Assembly (NCBI GenBank): GCA_001179505.1
Contig: CDMY01000688.1
Location: forward strand, 231,376-295,375
DNA: 64,000 nucleotides
Reading direction: 5' to 3'
From: Vitrella brassicaformis
Taxonomy: Eukaryota; Sar; Vitrellaceae
In this document: piece by piece, positions 54,697-64,000 of the stretch
Layout: each line of letters opens with the position of its first letter
Numbering within the stretch: position 1 is the stretch's first letter
Made by a program: the position numbers and the translations under genes
Notes under the pieces: generated by a model
The model's database searches: none
Seen by the model: only the letters and a program-made list of their open reading frames with translations
What the model was told of the DNA's origin: nothing

Positions 54697-55511
54697 TTAT
54701 CCCCCCTCCCCTTTGGTCTCGGCGGCAGCTGCCTTCTCGACACGCCCGTTGATGGTTCCATGCGCCCTTGACGTCACCGCCGCTTTGTCAACCTTCTCTT
54801 CCAACTGACACACACACACACACTCTCTTATTGTCTGCTCGTTTCCCACCTCGAGGGCTCGTGAGTACCTGAATTGCCCCGCCCCTCTCGGCCTTCAGGT
54901 GCTGCCGGTTGTGCGCTGCCTTGGTGTCCAGTGCGGTCTCATAGACAATTAGGACAGCCAGCGCCGCCAGTGCGAGGGCCGCAGATGCGAAACCGATGCT
55001 GCTAAAGCCGTGCTGCTTAAGCAGGAAGCCCCCAAGGGTCGGGGCGATCAAGCCACAAGCGGATCGTGTCGCATGGCCGAGGCCGATGACGCTGCCCTGC
55101 CGTTCTGACGGGACGATCTCGGTGAGCAGGGCCGTACTGACGGTGTAGATGGTGCTGGTGGCGAAGCCCAGCGGCAGAATGAGCACAAACAGACTGGCGA
55201 GGCTCCACACGTAGGCGTAGCCCACCATACAGGCCACCAGGGTGCAGGTGGCGTACAGCAGCATCGACTTCTCGGACGTCAGCGCCACTGCCCAACCCTG
55301 CACAGCACACCACAGCACAGCACACACCATATAAGATAGATACGTGTGTGCACATTGCGGACACATCCAGGCCGGGCGGGCAGGCCTCTGTGTGTGTTTA
55401 TGCTGTGCTGACCACAGTGAATGAGTTATGCAGTGTGCCGAGGGCGGCGCTGTATGTCAGCACATAGCCCAGCTCACTCGGACGCAGCTGCAGCCTACAC
55501 ACCACACACAA

Positions 55512-55543
<32 letters not shown>

Positions 55544-56832
55544 ACACACACACGGAGAGAGAGAGAGGGAGACGTTGACAGATAGACCACGCGAGTGTGT
55601 GCTTTCATTTGATTCATCAATGGGTACTTACTTGTCGGCAAGCGCCATAGAGAGAGTGCTGTGGAAGACGGCGAAGCCCATGCCGACGACCAGCTTGAAC
55701 AGCAGGAGGGCGCTGACAGACGGGATGCCCACCAGGTGGGAGAATGCGGCCCACACACCTTCAGAGGCGCCGCCCTTTTTGTCCTCCTGCTCCTTGCTGC
55801 CCACATCCACGTCGCTGCCCGCCTTCTTGTGTGGCTGTCTGTGTGTGCCGGACGGCAGACACGCACCGTCAAGCACACCGAGGGCGAGCGTGATCACACC
55901 TGTCAGCAGTAACGAAACACAGACGTCTGTCTGTATGTGTGTGTGTGTGTGTGGATGAATCCACATATCTGTCTGTCTGTCTGTCTGTGTGTGAGTGCCT
56001 GATGTGAGAGCCACAGGTCCGTAGCCGATGCGCTGCGCGAGCAGCCCACCGGTTGACGAGCCGAGCACCATCCCGACACCATAAGACAAAGAGAGCCTGC
56101 CTATCGCCGCTGTGCGGTCAGCTGTGGTCGTGTAACTGGCCATGAAGGCCTGACACGGAGGGACATATAGATAGAGGACAATGCATTCAATGAGCAGACA
56201 GACATGCCGCCCGCCCGGCTCTCGCGTCGTTCGTTTCGCCGGCCCCTCACCTCACCTGTGCGACCTGCATGCAGTGCATGAGGGCCGTCGGTATCCTGGA
56301 CACGAACAGCATCAAGGGCGTCCGCGACAGCCTGCCCACCGGTGGGCACACACAACACACACACGCGCGCGAACACACACATGGCATGGTGTTCCGTGAG
56401 GTCACAGTCTGCTGATTGTGTCTGCTTGTTATGTTACCCAAGGATGACATATGAGAGGCCGCTGGCCATCTGCGTGACCACCATGGCGAATCGCGGAGAG
56501 GCCGCGTCAGACATGCGCCCCACCCATGGGCCGCCGATGAGCTGCATCAAGGAAAAGACCGTCTGGAAGCCACCTGCGCACACAACAAACAACCACAAAC
56601 AGCGTCACGGATGGGCGGATAACGTCGTGCATTGCCAAGCACACACACCGAATGCGACAGCGTCTGCGCCGAGTTCCTTCATGAGGAATGGCAAGACTGG
56701 CTGACACAGCCAGTAGCAGAAGGCATAGAGGACAATGTTGAGGTGCACGAGCAGCAGCACGGGCAGCGCTGAAGGCTCAGGAGCGAACGCGAAGCGGCAC
56801 AGGGCGCTGTGCAGCGTGTGAAGCGCCTTCAT
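54697..56832 (-). CDS. SLC22A18-like major facilitator transporter
   Basis: ATG at 56830-56832, stop at 54697-54699, about nine exons. The protein starts MKALHTLHSALCRFAFAPEP and has about twelve hydrophobic helices. Family blocks match human SLC22A18 and bacterial TetA-type carriers: LGADAVAFGGFQTVFSLMQL, GGPWVGRMSDAASPRFAMVV (the G-x3-D-R/S loop after helix 2), SRIPTALMHCMQVAQAFMAS, IGRLSLSYGVGMVLGSSTGG, and in the second half PSERQGSVIGLGHATRSACG. A charged loop between the halves (DVDVGSKEQEDKKGG) is cytosolic, as expected. The last exon gives a charged tail ending ETKGEGG. Substrate unknown: the human protein is called an organic cation transporter, but that is not established here. Confidence 0.8.
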
Positions 56833-57053
56833 CTTGATTCTGGCTCGTGAATGATCGATGTGATGGAAATGCGAGCGGTTGTGAACTCATATAGGGGATG
56901 ATCTGCACCCTTAAGCTCGCATCAGTTGGACACGCGGAAAATTGCCCGTACTCGTCATCCCTTGACGCCGCTATGAGCTGATTCCGCCTCGGCAGGCCAG
57001 ATCTATCGGCTCTTCGGCTGCGCGTCGGTGTGCACCCGGCCCGGAAGCGCATC
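56833..57053. promoter_or_regulatory. Head-to-head promoter region
   Basis: 221 bases between the transporter and the Mis12-like gene. Contains AT-richer sequence near 56880-56900; no known element. Confidence 0.4.
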
Positions 57054-57908
57054 ATGGCTGACAACGAGGAGATGGCGACGGAGGAATCCGCCCCTGCTGC
57101 TGCTGCTGTGGCTCCCTCGCTGCCCCTGTGTGAGCTGGAGGCCGCCCTGGGTGTCGATGTGCAGGGCATGACCAAGCAGGCCTGCGATAGACTCAAAATG
57201 CGACGTAAGTGAAGTGAAGTGGGCGGGAATGGCATGGCGCAGATCTGAATGAGGTGAAGATGGTCTGTGGTGGATGGGGTGATTCCGGTGTGTGTGTGTG
57301 CAGTGGGAGTGGTGATGGATGAGTTTGACCGGCACATTGGCAAGTATGTCAAGAGTATGCCGCCTGAGGAGCTCAAGAAGGTACGTACACACATTGGTGG
57401 CATCGATGGGATGGATGGATGGATTTTGTGATTGGCGCATGCAGCGTTGTGCGGCCATCCGGGCGTTCCTCCAGGACCACCTTGACGCCTCCCTCACCCT
57501 GTTCAAGGTATGTATGTGCACTGGACTGGAGTCCATCGCTCCCATCGATCCACTTGTGTGTGGATGTGTGTGTGAGTGCTGGCTGCAGAAGCATCTGTTT
57601 GAGCACATCCTGCAGTACCCCCTGCACCTCCCAGCAGCCATGCAGAAGCACGACGCACGGCCCGGCGTCCACGGTGACCATGACCCGCCTCCCACACTCG
57701 TGTATCGCCCGGGCATCGCCGACGAAGGACACCACCACCACCACCACCAGCAGCTGCAGGAGGGGAACGGCAACGGGAATGGTGAGAATGGGAGCGGGAG
57801 TCGCTCGGGGCGGACGTCTGGTAGTCAGAGTGTGGGCGCACGGCTCATCGTGGCCTTAGACAAGGTACGCAGGGGGCGGTGGGTGGTGGTCGATGCGTGG
57901 ATTAGTCG

Positions 57909-57939
<31 letters not shown>

Positions 57940-59092
57940 CGTGCGTGCGTGTGGACAGGAGGTGGTGGCTATGGTTGAGAGGGATGGGTTTGACGAGGTC
58001 ACCAAGACCGTCAAAAAACAAGTCAAACAGGAAATGGACACACACAACAAGGTAGGGTACCCACCACAACCACACACACCCGCACACACATGGAGGTCAC
58101 CTCATAGGACCACCACACTTGCTTCCGACCCCCCGCCCTGTGTCTGTCAGCTGTCGAGTGAGTTGCGTCGAAAGGAGTGTGCCTTGGCGGCTTACAAGGC
58201 CACCGATAGCAGCCGCAAGGACATGCTGGAGCAGCTCAATAGCATCACAGAGTACCTGCAGACACGTAAGCACCGAATGATAGATGTGATTGGGGATGGA
58301 TGGATGGATGGATGCCGGCACCCTTAAGCATATGTCATCCCTGTGTGTGTGCCAGATGATATGGGAGATGGTGGTGGTGATGGTGATGGTGGTGGTGGTG
58401 GTGAGGGCGCCATGCCCATGGCCCTGCTGCAGCAGCTGCAAAAGGCCACAGAGAAAATAGTACCCACACACCACCTAAACATCTGGGGCTCCGACGCATA
58501 CACACGTACTGCACTCAAAATTCCCTTCTCTGTTAGGGTGAGGAGTTGCGTCTGATCCGTGCGGGCCAGGCGGACCAGGAGCTGTTCAACCAGCAGCTCG
58601 ACGCCACACAGGCCGCACTCGTACAAAACATACATAAGAACACACACACACACATGCACACGAGATGCGTGTGTGTGTGTCTGTCTGTCTGTGTGTCTGC
58701 CGTGCAGGGCAGCGAGTCGAATGTGCTGCGATCGCTGGTGCAGCAGCTCCAACTGGACCTAGACACAGACACCGAGGGTGAGCGAGATGACATGCATGTG
58801 GCAGAGGGGGAGGGGATGGGCGGGTCGGACACACCACCGCCAGCAGTACCAGCCGCTGCTGCAGCAGCAGCAGCAGCGGCTGGCGAGGAGCGTGTGTCGC
58901 CCAACAAGTACGGCAAGCGCCTGACGGAGCCCCCCGACCAGAACCAGCAGCAGGGCGGGCAAGGTAGGTACTGTATTGCATTCACGGCCATGCCATGGGC
59001 TGCATATGCATGTGTGTGTGTGCTGTTGGTCAGATGAGTGCGGGGAAGGTGATCCCAAGTCGGCGCGCAAGACCGTCCCCGCTATGCAGTAG
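57054..59092 (+). CDS. Mis12-like kinetochore protein (candidate)
   Basis: ATG at 57054 (MADNEEMATEESAPAAAAVA), stop TAG 59090-59092, about ten exons. The N-terminal third reads VVMDEFDRHIGKYVKSMPPE, ELKKRCAAIRAFLQDHLDAS, LTLFKKHLFEHILQYPLHLP. The order and spacing of K/R-C...FL...H-x-D...LF-xx-IL-x-P-xx-LP match the first helices of Mis12, the kinetochore subunit that links inner centromere to the Ndc80 arm. Downstream are coiled-coil exons: LRRKECALAAYKATDSSRKD, LRLIRAGQADQELFNQQLDA, VLRSLVQQLQLDLDTD. These are interrupted by His-, Gly/Asp- and Ala-rich low-complexity runs (HHHHHHQQLQ, DGGGDGDGGGGGEG, a ten-Ala run) that are unusual for the family. The pattern match is by eye and not decisive. 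Otherwise it would be an unnamed coiled-coil protein. Confidence 0.5.
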
Positions 59093-59575
59093 ACAGACAG
59101 ATAGACAGATAGACTGACGGGGTGGGGTGGGGTGGGTGCGTCGAGAGTGACTGACTGACTGACTTGATGAATGGAATGGATGGGACTCTGTGCTGTGGGA
59201 CGCACGGACATGTAATGATGATTCAACCAGCGAATGTCTGTCACACAATACCCATGTCTGTCTGTCTGTCTGTCTGTCGGATAGAAAGACTTTGTCCGTA
59301 GACTCGTCCATCGATGATCGATCGGTCAAGGAAAGGACCCCTCCCCTCCATCCCTCTCCCTTTCTCCCTTTCACAAGCCATACGACACGGACGGAACACA
59401 ACTAGTCTCGGTCGCACCACATGACATGTGTCCCTCCCCACTGTGTGGGTCGATGCACGAGCAAATCATGGCACGGCGGCATGCATGGCACGGCACACAG
59501 ACAATATGGAATGGGCACCCGAAAGATGCGCATCCAGGCACACCAGACAGAAAGGAACAAGCCATTCTTCATTCG
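59093..59575. other. Convergent intergenic stretch
   Basis: About 480 bases with (ACAG)n/(AGAT)n at 59091-59115, GACT repeats near 59145 and (CTGT)n near 59255. No supported gene. Confidence 0.5.
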
Positions 59576-60452
59576 TCATTCACTCGGATTTTCCCCCTTC
59601 TCCTCGCACACTCCCTTCTCCGTGCTCTCCTCAGTATCCTTACTGTGCTCAGTGCGTTCAGCAGCGGCCTGTGGCAAGAAGTCCTCCAAGTCCACCAGCT
59701 TGGGCTTCACGAGGATGTCCGTCTCCCGCGCCTCCTCCTCAGTCACCTGCCCTCTCTGCAGCCTGTCCCAGAAGTCTTTCTGGCTGGCCGGCACTGGAGG
59801 CGTCAGCACCTTGACAGGGTCGTCTTTGCTGGCGCCGACCGACGCCAGTGCCACATCCACCAATGCCGTCAGATCCACCTCAGTATTTTCGTAGGTGAGG
59901 TCAGTCACGTCATAGCCCTCCCTCGCGAGGCCGGTCTGCCGGTTGATCTCCGCCAGGTAATCCTGGGCGGTCATGTCGGGGCGATAAGGCACCTGGGCGT
60001 ACTGACATTTCCACGGCTGACGACACTCGACGACACACAGAAGACAAGACAAGACGCCGTGTAAGTCTAGCTCTATCATGCAAGACGACAGCGGGCGATT
60101 GGCTGACCTTATCGCTGCGGCAGGCTGAGACGTACTTGGACGGCTGTGCGGGTGTTTTGTCGCCGCCCTGCTCGACCGTATCCAGATCCGTGCGCTGCTT
60201 CTTGGCCGGCGGGCCGTCGTGTGCTGCACTCGAGGAGGGATCAACAGGGCTGGTGGCATCGCCACTGGCAGCGGCCATGTAGATGGTGCCTCGACAGCGA
60301 CGCGCAGTCTTCGACGACACCTGACGGACGGGAGATGATAGGACGGGCAGACGGCGGCTGCCGGGGAGGAACGCCGTCACTTGCACAGGCAGGCACACGT
60401 GCAGCGAGAGAACCAACACCGCTGCAGCTGAGACAGAGTGAGCCAGCGCCAT
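59576..60452 (-). CDS. Plastid-targeted protein of unknown function
   Basis: ATG at 60450-60452, stop at 59576-59578, with one intron near 60020-60110. The N-terminus is a signal peptide (MALAHSVSAAAVLVLSLHVC) ending in VQVTAFLPGSRRLPVLSSPV. The Ala-Phe at the expected cleavage point, followed by a basic Ser/Arg-rich stretch, is the bipartite leader used to cross the extra membranes of secondary plastids. The mature part begins near AAASGDATSPVD. Its conserved-looking core is PWKCQYAQVPYRPDMTAQDY, LAEINRQTGLAREGYDVTDL, then SQKDFWDRLQRGQVTEEEAR, and it ends in an acidic tail (EHSKDTEESTEKGVCEEKGE). I recognise no enzyme motif. A thylakoid or stromal structural or assembly role is possible. 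Head to head with the hydrolase gene. Confidence 0.7.
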
Positions 60453-60604
60453 CGAGAAATGAATGAATCTTTCGTCCTCTCTTCGTGTTGCGACAGAACA
60501 GTTCATTTCCCTCACCTGTTAGCGAACGAACGGAACTTGCTGTCGGCGACCGATCATGTGCGAGCTGAAAGCAAAAGCTCGCCGAGATCTGACGGGCCTC
60601 CCAA
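60453..60604. promoter_or_regulatory. Head-to-head promoter region
   Basis: 152 bases between the plastid-protein gene and the hydrolase gene. Nothing recognisable beyond GAACGAACGGAACTT near 60524. Confidence 0.4.
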
Positions 60605-62705
60605 ATGCGACGTCTTCGCGGCCTCATCCGGCATCTTGGGATCCCTGGGTCGGCGGCGCAGGCGCATGGCCTGTCATGCGAGGCCACCACATCAGCTGCA
60701 GCAGGTGTGCCGGCGGGGCGGCGGTACCTGTCGAGTGCGGTGAAGGAGATGGAGACCATCAATGAGGGCGACGCCCCTGCACTGCTGACGGGTGAGCTGA
60801 ACCTCACGCAGCACCCCAACGGGCTGATGGAGTTCGTCCTCAACCGGCCCAAGGTCCTCAATGCACTCAGCGTCGACCAAGTGTGAGTGAGCGACGGAAC
60901 GCTGCACTCCCACAATGGGAGCAGAGGAACCACACAAAGGGATGAATCGAATCGACAGACCCATGTGTGAGTGTGTGTGTGTGTGTGTATGTGTCAGGGC
61001 GTGCATCGGCGAGTACTTGTGGATCCTTGACCACAAGAGGGGCAAGGAGTGCCAGGCCATCCTGATGCGCGGCGAAGGGCAGAAGGCCTTCTGTGCGGGC
61101 GGCGACGTGCGGCGCATGGCCGAGGGCGAGGCCGCCTACAGCGTCCGCTTCTTCAGCCGCGAGTACCTCATGGACTACCGCACCTCTCAGCTCAAGAAGC
61201 CCTACGTCGCTCTGTGGAATGGCATCGTCATGGGCGGCGGGGTGGGCATATCGGTCCACGGCAGCTACCGCATCGCCACCGAGAAGACCATGCTTGCCAT
61301 GCCTGAGGGCAACATCGGCCTCTTCCCGGATGTGGGTGCCTCACACGCACTGGCGCCGCTCAAGGGCTTTGGGCTGTATCTGGGACTCACGGGTGCGCGG
61401 CTGAATGGCGCTGACGTGTTGAGGCACGGTGAGATTACCTACTAAGCTGGCATCGTGCACTGCATGTGACAGACGGTCATGTGTGTGTGCGTCTGGTCGT
61501 AGGTTTGGCGACGCATTTTGTGCCATCGGAATCGGTGGAGTCGCTCATTCAGGAATTGAGAGAGGTACGTGCAGACACTGGCTGGGCTGGCTCACGTGTG
61601 TATCGTATCACACGTGCGCTGCGGTTCCCCTCATGTGTGCAGGCGCCGCTGGGTGACTGCGATGTGGGTGCAGCCCACCAAGCCGTCAAGACACTGCTGG
61701 CGTGAGAAACCACACACACCACTGACAGCACGGAGAGAGCGTCTGATGATGTAGTTGAGTTGCTGTTTGTTTGTGTCTGTGCCTGTCAGCAAGTACGGCA
61801 AGTCCCTTGACGAGGTCGCTAAGACGCTGCCGCCATCCGTCGACCAGGAAGCCCTGTCAGCTGTGGATCAGGTGATGTCCCCCCCGTCTGCATCGCTCTC
61901 TGAGGTCATGGGCCGACTCAGGGAGAGAATCGGCTCATCACAGGGGCAGATCAAAGACTTCCTCCAAAAGGCGGGTGGGTGAATCGCTTGGGTGGCAGGG
62001 CTCTGTGCGGAAGGCAGGCCCACACACGCTCTTGTTTCTGGATTGGCGTTGACTGATCAGAGTCAGCCATTCGCGCCAAGTGTCCCATGTCGTGCGTCGT
62101 GTGGCATCGCCTCTTGAAGGAAGTCACAAGTGAGCAACGCCAACAAAGCGCAACACCGGCAGAGCCCAAACACACACAGACGCGTGTGTGTGTGTTGGTG
62201 TGTGTGTGTGTGTTGGGGTGTGTGTGTGTTGGTGTGTCAGAGCCTGACGGTAGTGTGATCGATTTGGCTGACTGCCTGCGTTTTGACTTCGCGCTCGCCC
62301 AGGCCATGACCGTACACGACAGCTACAACTTCAGAGAGGTACGCGCTGCGCCATCCGTGTGATGGCGCATCTCTGCCATCTGTGGCGTGCTCTGCGATGC
62401 CGTGCAGGGTGTGCGTGCGGCTCTGATCGACAAGGACCAGCAGCCAAAGTGGCAGCCGCCCACCATCGAGGACATGGAACATGACACACAACGAATCGAC
62501 ATGTACGCAGCCGACAGACAGACAGATAGACAGACAGACAGACAGACAGAGAGCGAGAGAAGCCAATGTGCAACGTGCCCGTCCAGTCCTGGATGGATGT
62601 GCCGGATGGATGGATGTGTCTGTCTGTCTGTCTGTATCTATGTGTGTGTGCAGGCTGTTCCAGTGTCCGCAGGGAGAGCGGCTCGACGATGTGGTTAAGA
62701 TGTGA
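60605..62705 (+). CDS. HIBCH: 3-hydroxyisobutyryl-CoA hydrolase, mitochondrial
   Basis: This enzyme of valine breakdown belongs to the crotonase fold. ATG at 60605 gives a basic presequence (MRRLRGLIRHLGIPGSAAQA) suited to mitochondrial import. Exons include 60605-60882, 60998-61438, 61503-61564 and five or six more, ending TGA 62703-62705. The substrate-binding segments are GLMEFVLNRPKVLNALSVDQ and FCAGGDVRRMAEGEAAYSVR (oxyanion hole), then GIVMGGGVGISVHGSYRIAT. The catalytic stretch MPEGNIGLFPDVGASH carries the Glu and Asp that separate hydrolases of this type from plain enoyl-CoA hydratases. The C-terminal part has SLSEVMGRLRERI, then DFALAQAMTVHDSYNFREGV, RAALIDKDQQPKWQPPTIED, and the last exon LFQCPQGERLDDVVKM. 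In the family the last blocks read ExLxxDFxxxQxxxxxxDFxEGVRAxLIDKDxxPxWxP, a close match. Intact by these criteria. Confidence 0.88.
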
Positions 62706-63161
62706 TTGATGCCACACAAACGGGCCCATCTATCTATGTGCGGCTGTCGTCGGTCCCGTGGGTCGCCTTTGTCTTGTGACCTAGCTACGGTTTGTTGATG
62801 CCTGACATTTTGTCGTTTGGTGCCCCATATCGATCGAATTCTGATACACGATGCGTGGCTCACGCAGCGAATTCGTCGGTGATCTCTCTGGCTTGACGTC
62901 CTGCCTCTGAGATTGCCGGCAGGTCCGCTGAGTGAGCCACGCACGTGACAGAGCGAGTCAATCGACAGACATGTGCTGACGAGAGCATGGGACGTGTCGA
63001 GTCGAATCCAATCGGAAGTACCGCATCAGATTCTATGCATTCATTCATTCATCCATCCATCCATATAAACACGTGTGTCTGGGCACGTACAAAGCACACA
63101 TAAACACTACTATTGTCCTTACACACACACACCCGCACCCCACAGCTGTCCTGCCCATCCC
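62706..63161. other. Convergent intergenic stretch with a spaced inverted repeat
   Basis: The 12-base arms TGCGTGGCTCAC (62852-62863) and GTGAGCCACGCA (62932-62943) are perfect complements 68 bases apart. Otherwise only CATT and CCAT repeats near 63038-63064. Confidence 0.5.
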
Positions 63162-63539
63162 TCAAGCGACAGCCCTCTTGTCCATCTGTCTGGCCTTCTC
63201 AACTTGGTACACCAGCAGCCCAAAGGCCACGACGGTCACCACGCCCATCAGCCCCGACGGCAGGAACACCCGACTCCTCGCGAACCGAACCGTGAAGAAA
63301 ATGGTCAGCAGCAGCTTCACCGCCATGGCGAACTGGAGCCACCCTGTGCGGGCTGTGGCCATGGCCATTACGCCAGATGCGGTCAGGAGGGTGGCGAAGA
63401 CGCTCGACATGGCGATGGAGGGGATGGACCCCTCGCTGACATAGCCCGTCACGCCGCCTGCGAGCACGATCAGTGCAAACACGATGATGATAGCGCCGCC
63501 GAGCCTGTGCGGTGATGCCGAGGCCGCTGCCTTGGCCAT
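63162..63539 (-). CDS. TMEM14 family membrane protein
   Basis: A single open exon of 125 codons, ATG at 63537-63539, TGA at 63162-63164. It starts MAKAAASASPHRLGGAIIIV and has four hydrophobic segments. The family blocks GGVTGYVSEGSIPSIAMSSV and FARSRVFLPSGLMGVVTVVA match the G-G-xx-GY-xx-GS-x-PS and R-F-xx-S-x-K/V-F-x-P-x-G-L-M signatures of TMEM14/UPF0136. Relatives include vertebrate TMEM14C, a mitochondrial porphyrin carrier, and plant FAX1, a plastid fatty-acid exporter. Which role applies cannot be read from the sequence. There is no long N-terminal transit peptide, which argues against a plastid-envelope location. Pyrimidine-rich sequence upstream may include a leader intron. Confidence 0.8.
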   Translation of the reverse strand: MAKAAASASPHRLGGAIIIVFALIVLAGGVTGYVSEGSIPSIAMSSVFATLLTASGVMAMATARTGWLQFAMAVKLLLTIFFTVRFARSRVFLPSGLMGVVTVVAFGLLVYQVEKARQMDKRAVA

Positions 63540-64000
63540 ATCGGTGCTCGCGGTGCTGTTTGTTGTTTATGTCGTGGCGTGTGTGCGGGGAGCGGCTTCT
63601 TTGACCTGTCAGACAGCAACAACGTAGAGAGTGATGAATGAATCTAACACGCAGGCTCATATGTGATGATTACGGACTGACCTCGGTCCACGAGTGGCTG
63701 CTCCGGACCTCCCCTCTCTGGAAGCAACAAAATGGAGGGGAAATTGATGAGTGGAACTGTTCAGGCGTGTGAATCCCAGCTCCTTGCCCCCTTCTTTCCC
63801 CGGCAACCTTCTTTCTCTCTTTTGCGAGCTTGGCTAAAGGTTCTCCTCCCCTCCCTCCTCGCCAGATCTGTCAGAAGTGCAAGTCGGTTCAGGGTTTAGG
63901 GTCTAGGGTTCATAGACCGACGATCCACTGATCTGTGAGACAGGACGGCTGTTGAGTCTTTGTCCGTTCCATGAGACAGGCCATGGCGGACAGGACGTCA
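63540..64000. other. Right edge; pyrimidine-rich leader and telomere-like tract
   Basis: CT-rich sequence lies at about 63785-63860. A degenerate TTTAGGG-type tract, AGGGTTTAGGGTCTAGGGTT, lies at 63891-63910. No gene recognised. Confidence 0.5.

Noticed and set aside
1-64000. RNA genes (tRNA, rRNA, snRNA)
   Set aside because: None was recognised by eye on either strand; a covariance-model search would be needed to exclude small ones.

Overview
This is a stretch of nuclear DNA from an intron-rich eukaryote. Nearly every gene is split into many short exons. Introns begin GT, end CAG, and are crowded with TG/CA runs just before the acceptor. Three things suggest a photosynthetic alveolate, most likely a chromerid of the Vitrella type: one protein has a bipartite plastid leader with a phenylalanine after the signal peptide, a DOT1-like methyltransferase is present, and a degenerate TTTAGGG tract lies near the right end. 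This assignment is inference; no rRNA or marker gene is in the window.

Layout. 1-5.8 kb: the 3' part of a long coiled-coil protein gene (+), followed by two perfect hairpins. 6.8-16.6 kb: a patchwork locus of broken or re-used coding pieces on the + strand. It holds tandem copies of a DYRK-like kinase activation segment, cytoplasmic-dynein heavy-chain pieces (one exon in permuted order), a UBA-like piece, a possible ubiquitin-protease finger, and several cassettes that recur. Among these is a nucleotide element with the core CTACATTTTATATC, seen six times. 16.9-20.5 kb: two direct repeats about 3.3 kb apart flank a gene for a J-domain-like, cysteine-rich protein. 20.6-21.7 kb: a secreted beta-solenoid protein with a C-terminal domain like the phage tail-spike chaperone (peptidase S74).

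From 22.7 kb to the end the order is regular. Minus-strand genes sit head to head with plus-strand genes at 73-341 bp: DOT1-like methyltransferase / small secreted protein; PdxT (vitamin B6 synthase glutaminase) / Atg22-like transporter; a very large receptor-like membrane protein / CDGSH iron-sulfur protein; Sas10/Utp3 ribosome biogenesis factor / first of two tandem secreted cysteine-rich paralogues; SLC22A18-like transporter / Mis12-like kinetochore protein; plastid-targeted protein of unknown function / 3-hydroxyisobutyryl-CoA hydrolase. A TMEM14 gene (-) closes the window.

The genes do not form one pathway. Most are housekeeping functions: histone methylation, vitamin B6 and valine metabolism, ribosome and kinetochore assembly, and transport. 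The parts most worth attention are the patchwork locus with its permuted dynein exon, the tail-spike-like protein, the multi-domain receptor, and the tandem cysteine-rich paralogues, which show signs of gene conversion, frameshift and insertion.

Exon joins were made by eye from GT/AG sites and reading-frame continuity, so individual boundaries can be wrong even where the gene call is firm.
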